52,099 nt of DNA from positions 10,527-62,625 of the forward strand of contig DIAS01000083.1 of NCBI GenBank assembly GCA_002415855.1. The letters run 5' to 3'. The translations under genes and the position numbers were made by a program. Shown piece by piece: positions 34,181 through 42,065 of this stretch. The DNA comes from Bacteroidales bacterium UBA5072. Its GTDB lineage: Bacteria > Bacteroidota > Bacteroidia > Bacteroidales > UBA10428. The first letter of the stretch is position 1. Every line of letters starts with the position of its first letter. The notes beneath the pieces were generated by a model. It saw only the letters and a program-made list of their open reading frames with translations. It was not told the origin of the DNA and made no database searches.

Positions 34181-34819
34181 ATGGCCGACTTACAGAGCAT
34201 CCGCAGGGAATATAGCTCATCCGGTTTAGACATCGACAACCTCGATATGGATCCGATCGTTCAGTTCAAGTACTGGCTGAATGATGCCATAAAATCGGAA
34301 ATCACGGAACCCACGGCCATGGCGCTTTCCACAGTATCTGCGGAAGGCCAGCCTTCCTCGCGGGTGGTCCTGCTGAAGAACCTGGATGAGGACGGGTTTA
34401 CCTTTTTTACCAATTACGAAAGCAGAAAAGGTGCCCAGATTGCTGCCAATCCCTTCGGCTCGCTGCTTTTCTTCTGGCCTGATCTGGAAAGGCAGGTCAG
34501 AATTGAAGGGAAGATCTTCAAGACACCCCGGCACGAGTCAGATGAATATTTTAAAACACGGCCTGAAGGAAGCAAGGTAGGAGCCTGGGCTTCGCCTCAA
34601 AGCAAGCGCATTCCCAGCCGTGAGTACCTCGAGAACCTGCAGCACGATTATCTTCAGTTATCCAGCGTAAAAGTCCTTGAAAAGCCTGATCATTGGGGCG
34701 GGTACAAACTGGTCCCCCATCTCATCGAATTCTGGCAGGGTCGTGAAAACAGGCTGCACGACCGGTTTGAGTACACGCGGATCGGTGGGGCATGGGAGGT
34801 TTACAGACTGGCACCCTGA
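34181..34819 (+). CDS. pdxH: Pyridoxamine/pyridoxine 5'-phosphate oxidase PdxH
   Basis: PdxH oxidises pyridoxamine or pyridoxine 5'-phosphate to pyridoxal 5'-phosphate with FMN and oxygen. The 212-residue product starts IRREYSSSGLDIDNL, the conserved substrate-side N-terminus, and has the FMN-binding segments SSRVVLLKNLDEDGFTFFTN, SRKGAQIAANP, RQVRIEGKI and GAWASPQSKRI. It ends in RLHDRFEYTR and WEVYRLAP. Full length for the family. The oxygen requirement suggests at least tolerance of, or exposure to, oxygen, though some anaerobes also carry it. It follows the BrkB gene by 26 nt, so vitamin B6 and NAD cofactor genes share this run. Confidence 0.97.
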   Translation: MADLQSIRREYSSSGLDIDNLDMDPIVQFKYWLNDAIKSEITEPTAMALSTVSAEGQPSSRVVLLKNLDEDGFTFFTNYESRKGAQIAANPFGSLLFFWPDLERQVRIEGKIFKTPRHESDEYFKTRPEGSKVGAWASPQSKRIPSREYLENLQHDYLQLSSVKVLEKPDHWGGYKLVPHLIEFWQGRENRLHDRFEYTRIGGAWEVYRLAP

Positions 34820-34824
34820 AGAAA

Positions 34825-34858
34825 GGGACAAGGGACAAGCGGGAGTTCACGTGTCCCG
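34825..34858. terminator. Weak inverted repeat between pdxH and valS
   Basis: The 39-nt gap between the two convergent genes contains GGGACA twice (34825-34830 and 34832-34837) and one TGTCCC (34852-34857), allowing a 6-bp stem. No T-tract follows, so a termination role is possible but unsupported. Confidence 0.25.
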
Positions 34859-37483
34859 TTACTTCATCGATGCAATCCGCTCCTCAATTGCCCTGATCTT
34901 CGTTTCTGCGTCAGCCTTCTTGCGGTTTTCGAGCTCAATCACTTGTGCAGGAGCGTTGCTCACAAATTTCTCGTTGTTAAGCTTCATCATCACCGTTGCC
35001 AGAAAGCCACGGTTATATTCAAGTTCATCATGCAGCTTTTTTAGTTCTTCTTCATGGTCATGCAAATCACCCACCGGAATATAGAACTCCGCATACGAAG
35101 TAATAAAGCTCACCGCACCTTCCACTTTTTCCGAGATGATCCTGATCTCCTCGAGGTTGCCAAGTTTTAGAATGACCGGATCGAAGTCACCGTCATAATC
35201 AACCCGTTTGATGCACAGCGTCAGTTTGTCCTTATTCGGGATCTGTTTCTCAACGCGGGTATTCCGGATGAAAGCAACAATATCCTTAACCTGCTCAAAC
35301 CGGCGTACTTTTTCCTTGTCAAAGGGTTTCACCGATGGTGCCTTTTCATACATCAGGCTGAAGCCCTGCGGCCTTTCCTTGAGCAGGTGCCATATCTCTT
35401 CGGTGATAAACGGCACAAAAGGATGCAGGATTCTGAGCAGCACCTCAAACATCTCAAGGGTTGCCTGGTACGTTCGCCTGTCAATAGGCTTCTGGAATTC
35501 CGGTTTGATGATTTCAAGGTACCAGGAGGAGAATTCATCCCAGAACAATTTGTAGGCCGTCATCAGTGCCTCCGATATGCGGTACTGATTAAATGCTTCT
35601 TCAATTTCAAGGATTCCCTGTTTTATCCTTTCATAACACCACACGATGGCCATCTCAGATGCCTTGCCAGGCCTTGCGTCCGGATCAACCTGCCATGATC
35701 TCACAAGGCGGAAGGCATTCCACATTTTATTCGCAAAATTGCGGCCCTGCTCAGGCAGGTTTTCATCAAACAACAGATCATTGCCGGCAGGTGAGCAGAG
35801 CAGCATGCCGATACGCACACCGTCGGCACTGTACTTTTCGATCAGGTGAAGCGGATCCGGCGAATTGCCAAGCGATTTTGACATTTTACGCCTTTTGGTG
35901 TCCCTGACAATTCCCGTCAGGTAAACGTTCCTGAAAGGCTTTTCATTCCTGTACTCGTAGCCCGCCATGATCATTCGCGCCACCCAAAAGAAAAGGATCT
36001 CGGGAGCGGTGATGAGGTCATCCGTGGGATAGTAATACTTGATATCCGGATTATCCGGATTGCGAATGCCGTCAAAGACCGATATTGGCCATAACCAGGA
36101 GGAGAACCACGTATCCAGTACATCTTCATCCTGCCTGAGATCAGTTAGCTGAAGATCAGGCATCCCTGATTTTTGCCGGGCAAGTTCAAGGGCTTTCCCG
36201 GAACTTTCCGCCACCACATAATTCTGGCCCTCGCCATAGTAATAGGCAGGTATACGCTGCCCCCACCACAATTGCCTCGATATGCACCAGTCCCGTACAT
36301 TTTCCATCCAGTTCCGGTACGAATTCTTGAATTTTGGGGGACAAAGGGTGATGTTATCGTTCATGACATTGTCAAGGGCCGGACCAGCCAGCTGTTTCAT
36401 GCGCACGAACCATTGCAGCGAAAGCCGGGGTTCAATTACCGCATCAGTACGTTCGGAATAGCCTATCTTATTCACATAGTCTTCCGTCTTCACCAGCAAT
36501 CCTTCTTCCTCCAGCTTTTTTACAACCAGTTCACGGACTTTGAACCTGTCAATGCCTGTAAACAACTGTGCCTGTTCACTGAGTGTGCCGTTCTCGTTAA
36601 AGATGTCGATACTGGGAAGATTATGTTTGATACCTATTTCGTAATCATTGATGTCATGTGCCGGTGTGATCTTGAGACATCCTGTACCGAATTCCATATC
36701 TACATAGTCATCTTCGATAATGGGAACCAACCGGTTGATCATGGGGACATAAACCTTTTTCCCGGCCAGGTTGCGGTAACGGGGATCGGCAGGATTCACG
36801 CATACCGCGGTGTCACCCAGGATGGTTTCCGGGCGTGTGGTGGCAATGGTCACATGACCCTCCTCACCCTGTATCCTGTAGTTTACGTAGTAGAGCTTCG
36901 AACCCACTTCCCGATAGACTACTTCTTCATCCGATACAGCGGTGAGTGCCTGCGGGTCCCAGTTCACCATCCGGATACCCCGGTATATCATCCCTTTGTT
37001 ATAAAGATCAACGAATACCCTGATAACACTTTCAGACATTTCATCGTCCATGGTAAATTTCGTCCTTTCCCAGTCGCACGAAGCCCCGAGCTTTTTGAGC
37101 TGTTCCAGAATTATATCACCATGCTTGTGCCGCCATTCCCAGGCATGCTCAAGGAATTTCTCCCGGGTAAGGTCTTTCTTTTCGATCCCTTCACTTTTAA
37201 GTTTCGCCACCACCCTGGCTTCCGTTGCTATGGAAGCATGGTCGGTCCCAGGTACCCAGCAGGCATTTTTGCCTTTCATCCGTGCACGTCTGACCAGGAT
37301 ATCCTGGATGGTATTATTCAGCATATGACCCATATGCAACACACCGGTAACATTGGGTGGAGGGATAACAATGGTATAAGGCTGCCGGCTATCAGGCACA
37401 GATCTGAAAAAACCTCTCTCCATCCAGTAACTGTACCACTTGTCCTCTACATGCTTTGGATTATATTTGCTGGGGATCTCCAT
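34859..37483 (-). CDS. valS: Valyl-tRNA synthetase
   Basis: ValS charges tRNA-Val and edits mischarged threonine. The 874-residue product has the class-I HIGH-type motif in PPNVTGVLHMGHMLNNT (about residues 42-58), the editing domain with ATTRPETILGDTAV, and the signature motif KMSKSLGNSPDP, which binds ATP in the catalytic core. The anticodon-binding domain follows, and a C-terminal coiled-coil arm (HDEELKKLHDEL-type residues, ending ETKIRAIEERIASMK) is complete. No T-box or other leader is expected or seen in the 128-nt gap upstream, which is shared with the divergent DUF1573 gene. Confidence 0.98.
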   Translation of the reverse strand: MEIPSKYNPKHVEDKWYSYWMERGFFRSVPDSRQPYTIVIPPPNVTGVLHMGHMLNNTIQDILVRRARMKGKNACWVPGTDHASIATEARVVAKLKSEGIEKKDLTREKFLEHAWEWRHKHGDIILEQLKKLGASCDWERTKFTMDDEMSESVIRVFVDLYNKGMIYRGIRMVNWDPQALTAVSDEEVVYREVGSKLYYVNYRIQGEEGHVTIATTRPETILGDTAVCVNPADPRYRNLAGKKVYVPMINRLVPIIEDDYVDMEFGTGCLKITPAHDINDYEIGIKHNLPSIDIFNENGTLSEQAQLFTGIDRFKVRELVVKKLEEEGLLVKTEDYVNKIGYSERTDAVIEPRLSLQWFVRMKQLAGPALDNVMNDNITLCPPKFKNSYRNWMENVRDWCISRQLWWGQRIPAYYYGEGQNYVVAESSGKALELARQKSGMPDLQLTDLRQDEDVLDTWFSSWLWPISVFDGIRNPDNPDIKYYYPTDDLITAPEILFFWVARMIMAGYEYRNEKPFRNVYLTGIVRDTKRRKMSKSLGNSPDPLHLIEKYSADGVRIGMLLCSPAGNDLLFDENLPEQGRNFANKMWNAFRLVRSWQVDPDARPGKASEMAIVWCYERIKQGILEIEEAFNQYRISEALMTAYKLFWDEFSSWYLEIIKPEFQKPIDRRTYQATLEMFEVLLRILHPFVPFITEEIWHLLKERPQGFSLMYEKAPSVKPFDKEKVRRFEQVKDIVAFIRNTRVEKQIPNKDKLTLCIKRVDYDGDFDPVILKLGNLEEIRIISEKVEGAVSFITSYAEFYIPVGDLHDHEEELKKLHDELEYNRGFLATVMMKLNNEKFVSNAPAQVIELENRKKADAETKIRAIEERIASMK

Positions 37484-37550
37484 TTTTGAATATTTTCTGT
37501 TGTATTCGCTGCTGTTAAACGCACAAAAATAGGATTTTTCGCCAATTTAC

Positions 37551-37582
37551 TTGCCGGAGTTCTTTGAAATCCATTATTTTTG
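37551..37582 (+). promoter_or_regulatory. Candidate promoter for the DUF1573 lipoprotein gene
   Basis: TATTTTTG (37575-37582) is an exact -7 match, and TTG (37551-37553) lies 21 nt upstream as the -33 core. This is one of the better-matched Bacteroidota promoters in the window. It would give a leader of about 22 nt before the ATG at 37612. Confidence 0.55.
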
Positions 37583-37611
37583 CCAACAGTTTAAACATTT
37601 AAAATGGTGTT

Positions 37612-38049
37612 ATGAAAAAGCTTCTATCATTCCTTGCCCTGGCAGCGTTTTATTTTACACTGAGTTGCTCACAGTCTCCGCAACCTGCTGCAGGTGAGCA
37701 GGAAATGGCCAAGATAGAATTTGAGACCACGGAACATGATTTTGGGACGATCCCGCAGGGTGGTGACGGCACATATGAGTTTGTATTCAAAAATACAGGA
37801 AAGGCACCCCTTTTGCTGGCCAATGTCCGTTCATCCTGTGGCTGTACGATTCCGGAATGGCCCAAGAATCCTATTAAAAAAGGTGATAAAGCCAGGATCA
37901 AGGTGAGCTATAACACCCGCATCACCGGTAGTTTTTCCAAATCGATTTCGGTTTATTCCAATGCAGATAAGGTACCTGTCGTGCTGGTGATCAAAGGTAA
38001 GGTAGAGGCCGCGAAGTCAGTTAAAGAAGGAGCCCCTACCCTCGAATAA
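37612..38049 (+). CDS. DUF1573 lipoprotein
   Basis: The product has 145 residues. The N-terminus MKKLLSFLALAAFYFTLSCS has a signal core followed by LSC, a plausible lipobox with Cys19. The mature part is a single DUF1573 (ASPM-SPD-2-Hydin-like beta sandwich) domain with the signature TTEHDFGTIPQGGDGTYEF, FKNTGKAPLLLANVRSSCGC and VSYNTRITGSFSKSISVYSN. These proteins are abundant in the Bacteroidota envelope and have no established function. The aminotransferase gene follows on the same strand after 42 nt. Confidence 0.92.
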   Translation: MKKLLSFLALAAFYFTLSCSQSPQPAAGEQEMAKIEFETTEHDFGTIPQGGDGTYEFVFKNTGKAPLLLANVRSSCGCTIPEWPKNPIKKGDKARIKVSYNTRITGSFSKSISVYSNADKVPVVLVIKGKVEAAKSVKEGAPTLE

Positions 38050-38091
38050 TCCAGCAACCCGCAACCTGCAATTTTAACAAATCTCTCCGTC

Positions 38092-39288
38092 ATGCCCGAA
38101 ATTTCAAAAAGAGGTCGGCAAATGCCAAGTTCTCCCATCCGCAAGCTTGTGCCTCTGGCCGAGGATGCAGCCAGGCGCGGATGCAAAGTATACCGGCTGA
38201 ATATCGGACAGCCGGATATTCTTACCTCGCCCATGGCACTTGAAGCGATCAGGAACATAGGTTGCAGCATCATTGATTACGGGCACAGCGCAGGCAATGA
38301 ATCACTCCGGCGCAAATTTGCCGCCTTTTACAATAAAATAGGGGCAAAGCTCGATTACCAGGATATTCTGATCACCACAGGCGGTTCAGAGGCCATTACA
38401 TTTTCACTTCTGGCCTGTCTGAATGCCGGAGATGAGATCATTGTTCCCGAACCATTCTATGCCAACTATTTAAGTTTCGCAATTGCGGCCGATGCAGTGG
38501 TTGTTCCGGTCACTTCTTCTATTGAAAATGGCTTTGCCCTCCCCCCGGTCCAGGAGTTTGAAAAAAAGATCACTCCCCGCACGCGTGCCATACTCATCTG
38601 CAATCCCAACAATCCGACAGGATATCTCTATTCGTGGCAAGAACTGGAACAGATATGCGATATCGTGCGCAGGCACAACCTGTTTTTTATCTGCGATGAG
38701 GTTTACCGTGAACTATGCTATGACGGGAATGGCGTGAAGTCAGCTTTGCTGCTCGAAGGGATCGATGAGCACCTGATCCTGATCGATTCGGTTTCAAAAA
38801 GATACAGCGCAACGGGGTTGCGTGTTGGTGTCATGGCCACGCGAAACCGGGAGTTACTGAATACCGCGCTTAAATTTGGCCAAGCCCGCCTTTGTCCGCC
38901 AAATATCGGACAGCTTGCCGCAGAAGCCGCACTGGACTCACCGCCTGATTACAATGACTATGTTTTTAATGAGTTCCTGCAACGTAGGGACTTTATGGTG
39001 AAGGCCCTGAATGATATCCCGGGGGTATTTTGTCCTACACCCAAAGGTGCCTTTTATGCCATGGTCAGGTTGCCTGTTGACAATGCCGAAAATTTCTCGA
39101 TGTGGATGTTGCAGAATTTTGATTACAGGAAGCAAACCGTTATGCTGGCGCCGGGTTCAGGCTTTTACAGCACACCGGGATTGGGCAGGCAGGAGGTCCG
39201 TATTGCCTATGTGCTCAACATCAATGACCTGGGAAATGCCATGGAATGCCTGAAGAAAGGATTGCAGGAATACCCGGGGAGAATCTGA
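38092..39288 (+). CDS. PLP-dependent class I aminotransferase
   Basis: A cytoplasmic aminotransferase of 398 residues. It shows the fold-type-I motifs LNIGQPDI (36-43), TTGGSEAI, NPNNPTG (171-177), CDEVYRELCYDG with the cofactor-binding Asp, and SVSKRYSATGLRVG with Lys236 as the Schiff-base lysine. A C-terminal Arg in GRQEVRIAYVLN is positioned to bind the substrate carboxylate. It belongs to the aspartate/aromatic aminotransferase branch; the substrate cannot be fixed from sequence or from neighbours. It converges on the MBL-hydrolase gene with an 17-nt gap that holds a short TTGGA/TCCAA inverted repeat (39289-39302). Confidence 0.93.
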   Translation: MPEISKRGRQMPSSPIRKLVPLAEDAARRGCKVYRLNIGQPDILTSPMALEAIRNIGCSIIDYGHSAGNESLRRKFAAFYNKIGAKLDYQDILITTGGSEAITFSLLACLNAGDEIIVPEPFYANYLSFAIAADAVVVPVTSSIENGFALPPVQEFEKKITPRTRAILICNPNNPTGYLYSWQELEQICDIVRRHNLFFICDEVYRELCYDGNGVKSALLLEGIDEHLILIDSVSKRYSATGLRVGVMATRNRELLNTALKFGQARLCPPNIGQLAAEAALDSPPDYNDYVFNEFLQRRDFMVKALNDIPGVFCPTPKGAFYAMVRLPVDNAENFSMWMLQNFDYRKQTVMLAPGSGFYSTPGLGRQEVRIAYVLNINDLGNAMECLKKGLQEYPGRI

Positions 39289-39305
39289 TTGGAGGTATCC
39301 AAGGT

Positions 39306-40103
39306 TTACTGTTCGAAATTCAGTGTCCCTTGTTCTGCGCTAAGTCCCATGTAAACCACTTCGCCTGCCGAATACCTCGACGTCAGATGAATGTCGAATT
39401 TATTGCTTAACTCCGAAAAACGTTCCAGGGCCTTCTCGTGCGTATTGTTTTCAGCTGAAAGGTGACTCAGGAATACCATCTGCAATTGCTGTCCCGAATG
39501 GTTCTTAACCAGATCAAATGCCTGATCGTTCGATAAATGGCCAACTTCAGAGGCAATCCTGCGCTTCAACGGCCAGGGATAGCGTCCTTCCCACAACATG
39601 TTCTCATCGTAGTTGGCTTCGAGAAAGAGCGCATGACAATGACCCAGGTGGTGCAGTACATTTTCACAGGGACTGCCTATGTCGGTAAAGACTCCTACGT
39701 GCAGCCCGTTATGTACAATTCGGAAAGAACATGGTTCTGCAGCATCATGGTTTTTGGGGAAAGAAAAGATCTGAAATGATCCCACCTTGATTTCCGTACC
39801 GGGCTCAAAGAACCTTGGGGAGGCAGGCCTTTGACGGGCATACATGGCTGTATAGGTGCGCGGGGTTACATAAACAGGTATATTTAACCTTTTACCCATG
39901 ACCCTTGCCCCATTGGTGTGATCAGCATGTTCATGAGAGATAAAGATCGCCTTTACTTTTGACGGATCCAGTTTCTGTTTATGCATCCTGTCAATCATCT
40001 GCCTTGCCGAAATGCCGGCGTCAATGACAATGGCCTCGGAATGATTGCCAATATAATAACAATTACCGTTGCTTCCCGACGCTATTGCACAAAGTGAAAC
40101 CAT
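39306..40103 (-). CDS. MBL-fold metallo-hydrolase (YycJ/WalJ-like)
   Basis: A 265-residue cytoplasmic metal-dependent hydrolase. The zinc-ligand motif is FISHEHADHTNGARVM, and further ligands are expected in GVFTDIG, LEANYDENML and HLSAENNTHEKAL. It begins MVSLCAIASGSNGNCYYIGN, the characteristic start of the YycJ/WalJ branch, which has been proposed to process nucleic acids or to coordinate cell wall and replication in Firmicutes. In Bacteroidota the role is not established. No signal peptide is visible. It is divergent from the GH26 gene. Confidence 0.93.
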   Translation of the reverse strand: MVSLCAIASGSNGNCYYIGNHSEAIVIDAGISARQMIDRMHKQKLDPSKVKAIFISHEHADHTNGARVMGKRLNIPVYVTPRTYTAMYARQRPASPRFFEPGTEIKVGSFQIFSFPKNHDAAEPCSFRIVHNGLHVGVFTDIGSPCENVLHHLGHCHALFLEANYDENMLWEGRYPWPLKRRIASEVGHLSNDQAFDLVKNHSGQQLQMVFLSHLSAENNTHEKALERFSELSNKFDIHLTSRYSAGEVVYMGLSAEQGTLNFEQ

Positions 40104-40187
40104 GCTTTCTCAATTACGGAAAGGGCAAAATTGCGACTTTAATATGAAAATGCATACATTTAAGGTCATTTTAATCGTCACGATCAT

Positions 40188-41156
40188 ATGAATCACTTTA
40201 CCTGGCTCCTTGGAATATTTGGATTAACGCTGATTTCAACCTGCACATCCCCGAAAAAATCATTTAAAACACTGGACTACCTGTACACCATATCGGGGAA
40301 ATACACGGTTGCAGGCCAGCATAACAAAGAGCCGAATGCCATTCCCGACAAGTGGACCAATGAAATTTACAGGATAACCGGCAAATATCCCGGACTGTGG
40401 AGTGGCGATTTCCTGTTCCAGGAAGAAAACATTGAAAACCGTCGCATCATGATCGATGAAGCTAAACGGCAATGGGAAAACGGAGCGATCATTAACCTGA
40501 TGTGGCATGCCTGCAACCCGGCATTTGATGAACCCTGCGGCTGGGATTCGGTGGGCATTATGAGTCATTTATCTGATGAGCAGTGGAATGAACTGATCAC
40601 AGAAGGCCCGTTGCTCAACGGCAGCTGGAAACGCCGGATGGACAAAGTGTCTGTTTATCTGCAGGAACTTGAGGACGCGGGTGTTGAAGTGCTTTTCCGC
40701 CCGTTGCATGAAATGAACCAGGGTGCTTTCTGGTGGGGTGGACGCAAAGGCCCCAAAGGTACCGCTGAACTATACCGGATCACACATGACTATTTTACAA
40801 TTACCAAAGGCCTGAACAACCTCATCTGGATATGGGATATGCAGGACCTTAGCCGCGATTTTGCCGACTACAACCCGGGAGAAGGGTATTGGGACGTATT
40901 CGGCTTTGACGTGTATGACAAGGGTTATGATCCTTCGTGGTACGCCGATATCCTGAAAGTGGTTGGTAACAAACCCATAGCGATCGGGGAATGTGCAAAG
41001 CTTCCTTCACCCGGAACATTGGTATCACAACCCCGCTGGACATTTTTCATGGTATGGGCCGAACTCGTCGTGGAAACCAACACCACCGATGAGATTAAAA
41101 ACACATACAAAGCCCCGCAGGTATTAACCAGGGATGAATTGCCCGGATGGGAATGA
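40188..41156 (+). CDS. Glycoside hydrolase family 26 (beta-mannanase-like)
   Basis: GH26 enzymes are retaining glycosidases, mostly endo-beta-1,4-mannanases. The 322-residue product has a signal sequence followed by Cys19 (LISTC, an imperfect lipobox), then a TIM barrel. Glu175 in FRPLHEMNQGAFWWGG is the acid/base residue and Glu268 in PIAIGECAKLP the nucleophile. MWHACNP, IWIWDMQDLS and WDVFGFDVYDKGY complete the substrate cleft. The exact linkage hydrolysed cannot be deduced. No SusC/SusD pair or sugar transporter is adjacent, so it is not in a canonical polysaccharide utilisation locus. It converges on the alpha/beta hydrolase gene, where a nested palindrome lies. Confidence 0.92.
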   Translation: MNHFTWLLGIFGLTLISTCTSPKKSFKTLDYLYTISGKYTVAGQHNKEPNAIPDKWTNEIYRITGKYPGLWSGDFLFQEENIENRRIMIDEAKRQWENGAIINLMWHACNPAFDEPCGWDSVGIMSHLSDEQWNELITEGPLLNGSWKRRMDKVSVYLQELEDAGVEVLFRPLHEMNQGAFWWGGRKGPKGTAELYRITHDYFTITKGLNNLIWIWDMQDLSRDFADYNPGEGYWDVFGFDVYDKGYDPSWYADILKVVGNKPIAIGECAKLPSPGTLVSQPRWTFFMVWAELVVETNTTDEIKNTYKAPQVLTRDELPGWE

Positions 41157-41162
41157 TGCCCC

Positions 41163-42044
41163 TCACCCCGACGGGGTGTGGTCACCCCGTCGGGGTGGGA
41201 TACCATAGAAGGTCCCCAGGACCTCCTGGAATACCTTCGGGTTATGTTTCCAGGGTGTATGGCCGCAATCGGGCACAATTGCTTTAAGAGCCTCCGGAAA
41301 GCGCTCAAAAACATAGTTCTTGCTATCGCCGTAAGCATCATATTGCCCGTAAGTAATCATAACCGGGTAAGGAGTTTTACCGAACACTTCCATAGCCGGG
41401 AACTTTTTAATGACACCCCGCGTCCTCAGGGCTGCCCGTGAATTGATTTTGGCCAGCTTTTCCGGCTCCGGTGGCGGCACATTATAGCCTTTGTGGTAAT
41501 TGATGATGATCTGCCTGAACAGACGGCGATAAGCACTGCTGCTGCCCATCAAACCGAAAAGAGCGTTTATGCCCATCCATACCCATTCGGTGTTTGTTGA
41601 CCGGCTGCGGTTATAACGGTAGACCTCTTTTTCAGTCCGGGTCCACACCGTCCCTGTTCCGGAACCCGGGCTGCATAGGAACAAACCGGCAATCCTTTCC
41701 GGGTACGTCCCGGCATAAAGCTGTGCATACAAGCCCCCCCAGGAATGGCCGAAAAGATGGAACCTTTCAAGATTGAAAAATGCAGCCAGGCAACTGATAT
41801 CGCCAAGGTATTCCGGAATGGAAAACGAACAGCCATGGCATTTATCTGTTCCCGTACCCCGCTGATCAAAGGTGATCACCTGCATCTTTTGCTCCAGGAA
41901 TTCACGCACCTCGGTCATTTCATCAGGAACCCCGGGGCCACCATGTAACAGGATTACGGTTTCTGCTCCGGGCCTGGCATAGAGTTTAACAGCCAACCGG
42001 GCGTTGCCGCTTTGAAGGGTAATATTCTCAGGTAGTTGTGTCAA
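41163..42044 (-). CDS. Alpha/beta hydrolase, proline-iminopeptidase-like (S33)
   Basis: A cytoplasmic serine hydrolase of 293 residues. The oxyanion motif HGGPG (34-38), the nucleophile elbow GHSWGG (Ser101), Asp236 in GQYDAYG and His262 in DCGHTPW form a complete S33-type triad; the FDQRGTG segment is also typical of proline iminopeptidases. It may release N-terminal residues from peptides or cleave esters, and the substrate is not known. The last 11 residues (283-293, PPRRGDHTPSG) are encoded by the palindrome at 41164-41197 and do not look like family sequence, so the stop may have been moved by that element. The gene follows the metallophosphoesterase gene by 21 nt. Confidence 0.9.
   Translation of the reverse strand: MTQLPENITLQSGNARLAVKLYARPGAETVILLHGGPGVPDEMTEVREFLEQKMQVITFDQRGTGTDKCHGCSFSIPEYLGDISCLAAFFNLERFHLFGHSWGGLYAQLYAGTYPERIAGLFLCSPGSGTGTVWTRTEKEVYRYNRSRSTNTEWVWMGINALFGLMGSSSAYRRLFRQIIINYHKGYNVPPPEPEKLAKINSRAALRTRGVIKKFPAMEVFGKTPYPVMITYGQYDAYGDSKNYVFERFPEALKAIVPDCGHTPWKHNPKVFQEVLGTFYGIPPRRGDHTPSG
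41164..41197. repeat. Nested perfect palindrome at a convergent gene junction
   Basis: CACCCCGACGGGGTG (41164-41178) and its exact reverse complement CACCCCGTCGGGGTG (41183-41197) are separated by TGGT. Each 15-base arm is itself a 7-bp palindrome around one central base. The DNA can thus form one 15-bp hairpin or two 7-bp hairpins side by side. No T-tract follows on either strand. It lies just beyond the GH26 stop and within the 3' end of the hydrolase gene. It may act as a bidirectional terminator or transcript stabiliser, or be a dispersed REP-like unit. Confidence 0.85.
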
Positions 42045-42065
42045 AAGAGCAGCGTTGAGGGTTGC

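Noticed and set aside
36173..37489. Long plus-strand frame of 438 codons opposite valS
   Set aside because: Its composition (many His, Phe, Tyr and Pro, no domain) is that of an antisense shadow, and ValS is complete on the minus strand.
39289..39302. TTGGA/TCCAA inverted repeat between the aminotransferase and MBL genes as a terminator
   Set aside because: The stem has only 5 bp and no T-tract, so it is mentioned within the gene entry but not called as a terminator.
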